From NCBI RefSeq assembly GCF_006716305.1, contig NZ_VFOU01000002.1, forward strand, positions 434,001-498,000: a DNA stretch of 64,000 nucleotides, in the 5' to 3' direction. Every line of letters starts with the position of its first letter. Position 1 is the stretch's first letter. Both the position numbers and the translations under genes were made by a program. The notes under the pieces were generated by a model that was not told the origin of the DNA, ran no database searches, and worked only from the letters and a program-made list of their open reading frames with translations. The DNA comes from Enteractinococcus coprophilus. GTDB taxonomy: Bacteria; Actinomycetota; Actinomycetes; Actinomycetales; Micrococcaceae. Below, in pieces: positions 1 to 7,310 of the stretch.

Positions 1-990
1 ATACCGAGCAATAGCTCGGACTGCAGACATTGTCGATGGATAGTCCATTCGTGTAGGCCCGACGACTCCAATCTTTGCGACGTCGCCGGGCCCATAGCCA
101 GCAGCGACCACCGAGGTGTCGCCCAGTGAACCGAAGTTTTCATCACCGATACGAACTGACAGACCGTGCGCGTCGTTTTCCATCTCGGTTAAGAGTTTCA
201 GCAGCACGACCTGTTCTTCGAGAGTCTCAAGTATTGGCCCGATCGAATGACTAAAGTCCTGAGGGGAACGAGCCAAATTCGCGGTTCCGGCCATGAGAAT
301 GCGGTCCCGGTGCCCAGCTTCTGCTAGCAGTTCCAAAGCCTTCCCCAGGGATTTGGCCAGTGCTTGATGCTCTTGAGGGATAGCGGCGTGGACATCCATC
401 AGGGCCCGCGTCAGATTGTACGGGCTCACGTTGTCCAAATACTTCATGAACACTTGGGCCAAGACGTCCAAGGTTGGTTGGTCTACGGTCTGACCTAAAT
501 AAACGACCCGCTGGTCAACTCGGCCGGTCGACAAAATCAGTACGGCCAGCATCCGGTCTTCTGAAAGCAGCACGAACTCGACACGGCGAATGACCGACGA
601 ATCCATGTGAGGGTATTGAATGACCGCAACCTGGCGGGTCAGTTGTGATAGGACTTGCACCGTGGCGGCCATCATGTCGTCGATGTCGTCGGAATTATCT
701 AGCAGCGCTTGGACGGCGCGTTTCTCCGCGGCCGATAATGGACGGACCTCTGAAATTCGATCAACGAAATATCGATAGCCTTTGTCGGTTGGGATTCGAC
801 CTGACGACGTATGTGGGGCTGCAATAAGACCTTCGTCTTCGAGGTCCGCCATGTCGTTGCGCACGGTCGCAGAAGACACTCCAAGATTGTGGCGTTCCAC
901 CAGCGCTTTTGAACCGACAGGCTCGCGGGAGGCCACGTAGTCTTCCACAATGGCTTGCAGAACTTTCATTCGACGCGGTTGATCAGTCAT
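1..990 (-). CDS. hrcA: Heat-inducible transcription repressor HrcA (3' end outside window)
   Basis: Repressor of class I heat-shock genes that binds CIRCE operators and is kept active by GroEL. The first ~85 residues form the winged-helix domain (MTDQPRRMKVLQAIVEDYV, then the SSATVRNDMADLEDEGL recognition region and SGRIPTDKGYR wing); the rest is the GAF-like dimerisation region. The reading frame is open to base 1 and ends there in STMSAVRAIARY, a typical near-C-terminal HrcA segment, so only the last few residues are missing. The ATG at 988-990 has a strong GAGGGAGG Shine-Dalgarno sequence. A CIRCE element lies just upstream, so autoregulation is likely. In relatives dnaJ follows hrcA; that region is off the window. 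Confidence 0.95.
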   Translation of the reverse strand, partial: MTDQPRRMKVLQAIVEDYVASREPVGSKALVERHNLGVSSATVRNDMADLEDEGLIAAPHTSSGRIPTDKGYRYFVDRISEVRPLSAAEKRAVQALLDNSDDIDDMMAATVQVLSQLTRQVAVIQYPHMDSSVIRRVEFVLLSEDRMLAVLILSTGRVDQRVVYLGQTVDQPTLDVLAQVFMKYLDNVSPYNLTRALMDVHAAIPQEHQALAKSLGKALELLAEAGHRDRILMAGTANLARSPQDFSHSIGPILETLEEQVVLLKLLTEMENDAHGLSVRIGDENFGSLGDTSVVAAGYGPGDVAKIGVVGPTRMDYPSTMSAVRAIARY

Positions 991-1008
991 ATACCCTCCC
1001 TCAAAAAG

Positions 1009-1035
1009 TTAGCACTGTCTAAAGCCTAGTGCTAA
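1009..1035. promoter_or_regulatory. CIRCE operator of hrcA
   Basis: Inverted repeat TTAGCACTG - 9 nt - TAGTGCTAA. It matches the CIRCE consensus (TTAGCACTC-N9-GAGTGCTAA) except at the innermost base of each arm. It lies 19 nt upstream of the hrcA ATG, where HrcA would block its own promoter. Confidence 0.93.
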
Positions 1036-1147
1036 TGTTAGCTGGGTTTTTTAGACGTCGATATCAGGCAACGGCTGTTCTTCGCTGTGGACTGATCAAG
1101 TTTTGGTAGCCTCAGAGGGCCAGTAGAGAAGAAAGAGAACCGCAATC

Positions 1148-1996
1148 ATGAACTGGGACCACTGGGGGCCTTCCGAGATGACCCGCAAGGCGCAACGCCC
1201 CACCCCTAAGCAAGTCGCCGCCACTCGAGGGTTAGTCGTTGAAGATGCTGCGACCGGCTTTACCGGCGCGGTGGTGCGCGTGGAAAAATCTGGCGGGGTA
1301 CACCTGGTGGTTTTAGAAGGCCGCAAGGGTGTAACCCGGGCTTTCCCATTGGGATTGGGCTTCATGATCGATGGCGCTGCCGTCAACCTTGTTGTCCCCA
1401 CTGAACAGCGAGCCTCACGACCGGCTCGTACTGCTTCAGGGTCCCGCGTTGTGGCGCCGCGCCGCGCTGCGGTCGCCAAAGCTTCCAGAATCTGGGTTGA
1501 GGGAATTCATGACGCTGAACTGGTGGAGAAAATCTGGGGTGATGATCTTCGCGTCGAAGGCATCGTTGTGGAACCATTGCACGGTATTGATGATCTTGCC
1601 GGTGCGGTGCAGCAGTTTCAGCCCGGCCCACGACGTCGTCTTGCGGTGTTACTAGACCACCTGGTCGATGGATCGAAAGAACAGCGGATAGCAGCAGAGA
1701 CTATGAAGTCGGACGGCGCACAAGACAATGTCTTGATCGTGGGGCACCCCTATGTTGATATTTGGCAAGCGGTTAAACCTGAAGTTATTGGTATTCGAGC
1801 CTGGCCAAAGATTCCTCGCAACGAAGACTGGAAAACCGGTATGCTTGCCCGGCTGGGGTTACCCCACCAAACAGCAGCTGATATTGGTCTGGGCTGGAAG
1901 AAGATTCTGTCTCGAGTCAATAGCTTTAAAGATCTTGAACCCGATCTGCTGGGCAGAGTAGAACATATGATCGATTTCGTTACCGTCCACGATTAG
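1148..1996 (+). CDS. DUF3097 family protein
   Basis: A 282-residue protein I recognise as the actinobacterial DUF3097 family, which usually lies beside hrcA/hemW as it does here. The N-terminal third carries the basic stretch RPTPKQVAATRGLVVEDAATG and a small beta-rich segment. The C-terminal two thirds (WVEGIHDAELVEKIWGDDLR, then RRLAVLLDHLVDGSKEQRI) resembles a TOPRIM-like alpha/beta fold with conserved acidic residues; that reading is inference. No signal peptide or membrane segment is visible, so it is probably cytosolic. The ATG follows a purine-rich GAGAAGAAAGAGAA tract serving as ribosome binding site. Function is unknown. It is divergent from hrcA, with 157 bp between the two starts. 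Confidence 0.85.
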   Translation: MNWDHWGPSEMTRKAQRPTPKQVAATRGLVVEDAATGFTGAVVRVEKSGGVHLVVLEGRKGVTRAFPLGLGFMIDGAAVNLVVPTEQRASRPARTASGSRVVAPRRAAVAKASRIWVEGIHDAELVEKIWGDDLRVEGIVVEPLHGIDDLAGAVQQFQPGPRRRLAVLLDHLVDGSKEQRIAAETMKSDGAQDNVLIVGHPYVDIWQAVKPEVIGIRAWPKIPRNEDWKTGMLARLGLPHQTAADIGLGWKKILSRVNSFKDLEPDLLGRVEHMIDFVTVHD

Positions 1997-2119
1997 CAGA
2001 ATTCTGCCTGCTCGGTGTTGTTGGGCCGGGTGTCGAGCAAAACAGCATTAGACTGTTGTTAGCTTCTCACCTTCTGCCGCATGAATATCAGCTAAACAAC
2101 GATGTAAAGGATACCCGCC

Positions 2120-2509
2120 GTGTCACAAAACCCTGGCACCTCAGGTTATGGCCGCAACACCACGACGCGTGGTCCACTTACACCATCTGAAGACCGTCAA
2201 TGGGCGACCGTAGCGCATTTCGGGGCGTTTTTGGGCTTTGTCCCCTCGTTGGTGATATTCGTGGTGTTTCGCTCGCGCGGACCGTTTTGTGAACAAGAAT
2301 CCAAAGAGGCACTGAACTTCACCCTGCCGTTGACCATTGTTGCTCTTGCCATGAATATTTTGGCTTTCTTACCGGTCATGGGCGCAATCTTCGGTGTCCT
2401 AGCGGTGTTGTTGTGGCTATTTATGACCATTTCAGGTGTCATAGCTGGTATCGAGGTCAATAAGGGCCGCCCCTACCGTTACCCCTTCAACCTGCGGATC
2501 ATCCGTTAA
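2120..2509 (+). CDS. DUF4870 domain membrane protein
   Basis: Small membrane protein of 129 residues with a GTG start preceded by AAAGG. The polar N-terminus (~28 residues) is followed by the DUF4870 signature: a first membrane segment at about 32-50, a loop containing the typical QESKEALNF motif at about 60-68, and two hydrophobic helices at about 70-112 forming a hairpin. The C-terminus ends in the family-typical NKGRPYRYPFNLRIIR. The role of DUF4870 proteins is not established. It stands alone on the plus strand and converges with hemW, whose stop is 10 bp away; I see no terminator hairpin between them. Confidence 0.88.
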   Translation: MSQNPGTSGYGRNTTTRGPLTPSEDRQWATVAHFGAFLGFVPSLVIFVVFRSRGPFCEQESKEALNFTLPLTIVALAMNILAFLPVMGAIFGVLAVLLWLFMTISGVIAGIEVNKGRPYRYPFNLRIIR

Positions 2510-2519
2510 TCACTCGATG

Positions 2520-3776
2520 CTAGAACCCGGCGAGCTGTCGGGTTATCGCATCATCTAAGAGTCGTCCTTTGAGCGTCGGTACAATTCTGCCGTCTTCAAG
2601 AGCAGCTGGTTCAATCAAACCTTGGTCTGCTAGTCGACGAGTTTCGGCTAATGCTATCTGCGCATCCGGCTCAGGCTGGGACCTCAACACCGATACTTCG
2701 AGTCCTTCAGAGAGACGAACCCCGAGCATGATCTTTTCCAGTAACCGTGCTTCGTCGTCGGGAACCTCACGCCCTATTGCTGGCGATATATTGTCGAGAA
2801 CTCGTGAAGCGTACGCGGCAGGATGCTTAGCGTTCCACCAACGCACACCAGCCATGTGCGAATGCGCTCCTGGACCGATCCCCCACCAATCTTGGTCACG
2901 CCAGTAGGCCAGATTGTGTTGAGAGCGATGAATACCCTGATGGTGTGGGTCGTAGGCCCAGTTGGATATTTCATACCAGCGATACCCAGCTGCGGCGAGC
3001 CGTTCCTCGGTGGCTAAATATTTATCAGCTTGGTCGTCTGGATCAGTATTCGGGTAAACTCCCCGACGGATTTGCGCTGCGAGCTTGGTACCCGCCTCCA
3101 CAATCAGCCCGTAGGCTGAAACGTGATCTGGCCGAACCTCCAGCACTGCATCCAGGGACCGATGCCAGTCAGCAACTGACTCCCCCGGCGTACCAAAGAT
3201 CAAATCCAGTGATAAATCCAAACTGGCATCCCGTATCCATTGCGCAGCTGCACTGACATTATCTGGATTGTGAGTTCGCTCTAAAACCTGGAGGACATGG
3301 GAGACAGACGATTGCATACCCATGGAAATTCTATTGAATCCTCCCTCCGCCAGAAGTCCCACAGCTTCGAAAGAAAGCGAGTCAGGGTTAGCTTCCGTGG
3401 TGATCTCGGCACCGGGAGCTATGCCAAATAACTCTCGGGCTCGTTGCAGAATGCGATTGAGGTCGTGGGCTGCCAGCAGCGTGGGGGTGCCTCCACCATA
3501 AAACACCGAATGCAGCGGTTTCGGGTCCACACCGGATTGTTCTAATGCCTCGGCCGCAAATTCCAGTTCTTTGATCGCGGTGTCGGCATAGCTTTCATGC
3601 GAGGCACCGGGCCCAAGATCAGGCGAGATATACGTATTGAAGTCGCAGTAGCCGCAACGGCTGACACAGAACGGTACATGCACGTACAGTGAAAATGTCC
3701 GATCTGTGCCATTGACAGCCGGTGCAACGAATTCCGGGAGCACCCCGGAGGTAGGTGGTGTATCGGTTGGACTCAA
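2520..3776 (-). CDS. hemW: Radical SAM heme chaperone HemW
   Basis: HemW proteins resemble oxygen-independent coproporphyrinogen III oxidase (HemN) but act as heme-transfer chaperones; true HemN activity is not expected. The radical SAM cluster motif CxxxCxxC is at residues 37-44 (FCVSRCGYC), followed by the SAM-binding GGGTPTL at 94-100 and a C-terminal HemN_C domain. Length 418 residues is normal. The start is a TTG that lies 3 nt after the lepA stop codon, so translation is probably coupled with lepA. The lepA-hemW pair is conserved in actinobacteria. Confidence 0.93.
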   Translation of the reverse strand: MSPTDTPPTSGVLPEFVAPAVNGTDRTFSLYVHVPFCVSRCGYCDFNTYISPDLGPGASHESYADTAIKELEFAAEALEQSGVDPKPLHSVFYGGGTPTLLAAHDLNRILQRARELFGIAPGAEITTEANPDSLSFEAVGLLAEGGFNRISMGMQSSVSHVLQVLERTHNPDNVSAAAQWIRDASLDLSLDLIFGTPGESVADWHRSLDAVLEVRPDHVSAYGLIVEAGTKLAAQIRRGVYPNTDPDDQADKYLATEERLAAAGYRWYEISNWAYDPHHQGIHRSQHNLAYWRDQDWWGIGPGAHSHMAGVRWWNAKHPAAYASRVLDNISPAIGREVPDDEARLLEKIMLGVRLSEGLEVSVLRSQPEPDAQIALAETRRLADQGLIEPAALEDGRIVPTLKGRLLDDAITRQLAGF

Positions 3777-3779
3777 GGT

Positions 3780-5621
3780 CTATTTACTATCCGTATCTGT
3801 GGAGAGAGCAGCAATGAAGGCTTCTTGGGGTACCTCCACGGTGCCGACCATCTTCATGCGCTTTTTGCCTTCCTTTTGTTTCTCGAGCAATTTGCGTTTA
3901 CGCGAGATGTCACCGCCATAACACTTCGAAAGCACGTCCTTACGGATCGCCCGGATGTTCTCTCGAGCGATGATGCGTGATCCAATGGCGGCCTGGATGG
4001 GCACTTCGAATTGTTGTCGTGGGATGAGCTCTTTGAGCTTCGAGGTCATCTTGACACCGTAGGAGTAGGCGTGATCGCGGTGCGTAATCGCCGAGAACGC
4101 ATCCACTGTGTCGCCCTGCAATAGGATATCGACCTTGACCAGGTCGGCGACCTGTGAGCCATCGCGTTGCCAGTTTAGGGAGGCATACCCCTTGGTGCGT
4201 GACTTCAAGAGATCGAAGTAATCAAAAACGATTTCAGCCAAGGGGATCCAATACCGAATCTCGACGCGTTCTTCAGACAGGTAATCCATGCCATCGAGCT
4301 GACCGCGTTTGCTCTGCGATAATTCCATGACAGCCCCGATGAATTCCGATGGGACAATAATGGTCGCCATCGCCATCGGCTCTTCAACTTCCATGATCTT
4401 GCCTTCAGGAAATTCCGAAGGGTTCGTCACACGCACGACCGTGCCGTCTTCGGTGGTGACGTTGTAGATGACGTTGGGTGCAGTAGAGATCAGATCAAGG
4501 TTATATTCTCGTTCGAGCCGTTCACGAACGATCTCCAAGTGCAGCAGGCCCAAAAAGCCCACACGGAAGCCGAAACCAAGGGCTACCGAGGTTTCTGGTT
4601 CATAACTTAGCGCAGCATCATTGAGCTGAAGTTTCTCTAATGCTTCGCGTAATGCTGGATAATCGGATCCATCAATCGGATACAGGCCAGAGAAGACCAT
4701 CGGTTGGGGTTCACTGTAACCACCGATCGCTTCTTCGGCCGGATGGTTCTTCGTGGTGACGGTGTCACCGACCTTGGATTCCGAGACGTCCTTGACACCT
4801 GTGATGAGGTAACCGACTTCGCCGACGCCGAGGCCTTTTCCAGGGATGGCATCCGGCGAATAAACTCCGGTTTCTTGGAGCTCGTATTCAGCACCTGTTG
4901 CCATCATCCGGATGCCTTCACGCGGGCTCAGCTTCCCGTCAACCATCCGGACATAGGTAATGACCCCTCGGTAGGTGTCATAGATCGAGTCAAAGATCAT
5001 AGCTCGAGCAGGGGCGTCCACGGTGCCGGACGGCGCTGGTACAACGCTAACCACGCGATCAAGCAGGGCTTCAACGCCTTCACCGGTTTTACCAGAGACT
5101 TTCAACACGTCGTCTGGATCGACGCCAATCAGGTTAGAAATCTCGAGTGCGTAGCGCTCCGGGTCGGCAGCAGGCAGGTCGATCTTGTTGAGAACCGGGA
5201 TGATCTCAAGATCGTGTTCCATCGCCATGTACAGGTTCGCGAGAGTCTGAGCTTCAATACCTTGTGCTGCGTCGACTAGTAATATGGCCCCTTCGCAGGC
5301 GGCCAACGATCGCGATACTTCATATGCGAAGTCCACGTGCCCGGGCGTATCAATCATGTTGAGGATGTAATCTTGGCCATCGACCTGCCAGGGCATCCGC
5401 ACAGCTTGCGATTTGATGGTGATCCCGCGTTCGCGTTCGATGTCCATAGAATCTAGGAATTGGTTTTGCATGTCGCGAGACGCCACCACGTTGGTGTTCT
5501 GCAGCATACGATCTGCAAGCGTAGATTTACCGTGGTCAATATGCGCGACGATACAAAAGTTCCGGATGACCGATGGATCAGTAGAACCGGGCTGAGGCGG
5601 GTTGGACGCCACTGGCGACAC
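3780..5621 (-). CDS. lepA: Elongation factor 4 (LepA) GTPase
   Basis: Ribosome-associated translational GTPase that back-translocates or remodels ribosomes during initiation and stress. G motifs are clear: AHIDHGKST (P-loop), DTPGHVDF (G3) and NKIDLP (G4), followed by EF-Tu-like domain II, EF-G-like domains III and V, and the LepA-specific C-terminus rich in basic residues ([18 protein letters not shown]). I prefer the GTG start at 5621 (613 residues) because GAAGG lies 9 nt upstream and the product then begins close to family norms. The reading frame stays open to a TTG at 5654. It is followed immediately by hemW. Confidence 0.95.
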   Translation of the reverse strand: MSPVASNPPQPGSTDPSVIRNFCIVAHIDHGKSTLADRMLQNTNVVASRDMQNQFLDSMDIERERGITIKSQAVRMPWQVDGQDYILNMIDTPGHVDFAYEVSRSLAACEGAILLVDAAQGIEAQTLANLYMAMEHDLEIIPVLNKIDLPAADPERYALEISNLIGVDPDDVLKVSGKTGEGVEALLDRVVSVVPAPSGTVDAPARAMIFDSIYDTYRGVITYVRMVDGKLSPREGIRMMATGAEYELQETGVYSPDAIPGKGLGVGEVGYLITGVKDVSESKVGDTVTTKNHPAEEAIGGYSEPQPMVFSGLYPIDGSDYPALREALEKLQLNDAALSYEPETSVALGFGFRVGFLGLLHLEIVRERLEREYNLDLISTAPNVIYNVTTEDGTVVRVTNPSEFPEGKIMEVEEPMAMATIIVPSEFIGAVMELSQSKRGQLDGMDYLSEERVEIRYWIPLAEIVFDYFDLLKSRTKGYASLNWQRDGSQVADLVKVDILLQGDTVDAFSAITHRDHAYSYGVKMTSKLKELIPRQQFEVPIQAAIGSRIIARENIRAIRKDVLSKCYGGDISRKRKLLEKQKEGKKRMKMVGTVEVPQEAFIAALSTDTDSK

Positions 5622-5818
5622 GTGCACCATCCTTCTCATGTCCATTGGCTGCAAGTCAAGCAGGTTTGCAGCACAACTAAATTTTCTTGTTGCACTATTG
5701 TTTCACGTTTCATAGCTTCCAGCGACAACATATCCGGCATGGTCTGCCGTCCTGTGCTGAACGTACAAGGGAAATCCATTAGTAGACCTTGCAGTTCGCC
5801 CTCTGAGGTAGAGTTTGG

Positions 5819-5824
5819 TAGAAT
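5819..5824 (+). promoter_or_regulatory. Probable extended -10 promoter of rpsT
   Basis: TGG-TAGAAT forms an extended -10 element (TGN-TANNNT) ahead of rpsT. No good -35 box is visible at 16-18 nt. If used, transcription would start near 5831, giving a leader of about 125 nt. Confidence 0.5.
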
Positions 5825-5852
5825 TATGCGCTGTGTGTCCGCGCAGGTCGAC

Positions 5853-5908
5853 GGGCACTCTTGTCGAAGTTTTCCAACGTGCCCCCACGCTGCTCAGTCA
5901 CTTCGACA
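5853..5908 (+). promoter_or_regulatory. Structured rpsT leader with interleaved inverted repeats
   Basis: Two inverted repeats are interleaved between the proposed promoter and the start codon: GGGCAC (5853-5858) with GTGCCC (5879-5884), and TGTCGAAGT (5862-5870) with ACTTCGACA (5900-5908). The order A1-B1-A2-B2 allows an H-type pseudoknot or two alternative hairpins. A ribosomal protein leader of this kind could bind S20 for autoregulation; that role is inference. The remainder of the 336-bp gap between lepA and rpsT shows no gene. Confidence 0.5.
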
Positions 5909-5957
5909 GGAATACCCCTCAACGACCCACATTTTTCGAATGGAATAGGACCAGTAA

Positions 5958-6224
5958 TTGGCTAATCTGAAATCTTCAAAAAAGCGCGCGATCACGAACG
6001 AAAAACGTCGTGAACGCAACACTGCTATTAAGTCTGAACTGAAAACTTTGCTTCGCAAAGTAAACAAGGCTGTTGACTCCGGCGATAAAGCCGCTGCTGA
6101 GCAAGCTTTGGCAGTTGCCGGCCGCAAGCTGGATAAGGCTGTTAGCAAGGGGGCTATCCACCGTAACAACGCTGCAAACCGCAAATCCGGTGCCGCAGCG
6201 CGTGTTAACGCCATGGATGCCTAA
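5958..6224 (+). CDS. rpsT: 30S ribosomal protein S20
   Basis: Primary 16S rRNA-binding protein of the small subunit body. The 88-residue, lysine/arginine-rich helical sequence begins MANLKSSKKRAITNEKRRERNTA, the family hallmark, and continues through the three-helix bundle to the AARVNAMDA C-terminus. The start codon is TTG, with AGGA upstream. E. coli rpsT also uses the rare UUG start, which is tied to its translational autoregulation, so the weak start may be meaningful here too. It is divergent from lepA and ends in a strong palindromic terminator. Confidence 0.97.
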   Translation: MANLKSSKKRAITNEKRRERNTAIKSELKTLLRKVNKAVDSGDKAAAEQALAVAGRKLDKAVSKGAIHRNNAANRKSGAAARVNAMDA

Positions 6225-6246
6225 GTTCCAAGAGAACTCACACGCG

Positions 6247-6285
6247 TCGAGGCCGTGATGATCATTATGATCATCACGGCCTCGA
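6247..6285. terminator. Perfect 39-nt palindrome, bidirectional terminator between rpsT and holA
   Basis: A 19-bp perfect inverted repeat centred on base 6266 lies 22 nt after the rpsT stop and 16 nt after the holA stop. The two genes converge on it, so it can terminate both. There is no long T-run on either side. Confidence 0.75.
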
Positions 6286-6301
6286 GTCGTTAATCTAGCT
6301 T

Positions 6302-7300
6302 TCAGCGTCGCTTGGCAAGCCCTGCGACCTTGGTGACCATCCGTTCAACGGCGAAGTCTGCATCCCGTGCCAGTCCTTTGGCTTCAGCATCTGCCCGAGC
6401 AATAAGTTCGATAGCACCGGCGATATTGACCGGCGTCCAGTGTCGAGCGGTAGCGGTAACTCGTTGAGCTTGCCACGGTGCCATACCAAGAGCCGAAGCT
6501 ACTTGTCCGGGTGGCATTTTCGCGTCAATGATTCGGGCTACCTGGCGGGCTTTCAAAGCAAAAGAGGCACTGATGGCGACTGGTTGAACACCGGTTGCTA
6601 ACGCATGGCGCAAGAGTGCTATTGCTGAACCGAGTTGGCCGTCGAGGGCCGCGTCAGCTACTCGGAACGCGGTGGCTTGGACTCGACCGCCGTAATATTT
6701 TTCGACGATCTCTACGGTGATGGTGCCATCGGTATCGGCAGTCAGTTGGTTGGCGGCTGCGGCGAGCTCACCAAGATCTTGCCCGATGGCATCTGCTAAC
6801 GAACGAAGAGCTTCAGCATCGATCTTTCGTCGAGCGCTTCGAAATTCAGCTTGTAGGAACTCTATCCGGTCCCGGTCTGATTTGATCGGTTTAGCCTCGA
6901 TGAACTGCCCGGATTTTTTCAAAGCATCTAGCAGTCGTTTGCCTCGGGTGCCGCCACCGTGCAAGCCTAAGAAAGTCACATCGGGGTTGGGGTCTTGGAC
7001 ATAGACCAACCCGTCTGTTAAAAAGGCATCGGTCATCTTGTGCATATGCGCAAAGACCAGCAGCTTCTTTTCGCCAAACAACGAGGGACTCGCTAGTACT
7101 TGCAGTTCGCCAGCTTGATACTCGGCTGCTGATAACTGATGAATTTCGGTGTCGGGTTCATCTTTTTTCAACTGCGACTTCACCGATTCCGTCACGGCCG
7201 TGTGAATATATTCTTCACCACCCTGGACAAAGATCAGCGGGCTTACCGTTACGTTGCGCCAGGATGTTTCAGAAGTTTTTGTGCGTCGAGGTGCGGCCAT
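6302..7300 (-). CDS. holA: DNA polymerase III delta subunit
   Basis: Clamp-loader subunit that opens the beta sliding clamp. The 332-residue protein has the usual HolA layout: an N-terminal RecA-like domain without Walker A (PLIFVQGGEEYIHTAVTESV near residues 22-41 and VLASPSLFGEKKLLVFAHMHK near 68-88), a middle lid domain and the C-terminal collar helices (FALKARQVARIIDAKMPPGQVASAL region near 245-270). It follows comEC by 10 nt on the same strand and is the last gene of the comEA-comEC-holA group, an order common in actinobacteria and firmicutes. It ends at the shared palindromic terminator. Confidence 0.94.
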   Translation of the reverse strand: MAAPRRTKTSETSWRNVTVSPLIFVQGGEEYIHTAVTESVKSQLKKDEPDTEIHQLSAAEYQAGELQVLASPSLFGEKKLLVFAHMHKMTDAFLTDGLVYVQDPNPDVTFLGLHGGGTRGKRLLDALKKSGQFIEAKPIKSDRDRIEFLQAEFRSARRKIDAEALRSLADAIGQDLGELAAAANQLTADTDGTITVEIVEKYYGGRVQATAFRVADAALDGQLGSAIALLRHALATGVQPVAISASFALKARQVARIIDAKMPPGQVASALGMAPWQAQRVTATARHWTPVNIAGAIELIARADAEAKGLARDADFAVERMVTKVAGLAKRR

Positions 7301-7310
7301 GAAATCGAGT

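Noticed and set aside
4704-5279. 191-codon open frame on the plus strand opposite lepA
   Set aside because: Shadow of the LepA frame; no motif.
5622-5818. Possible small gene or tRNA in the lepA-rpsT gap
   Set aside because: No cloverleaf-like pairing and no frame with a ribosome site; only the rpsT promoter and leader are supported.
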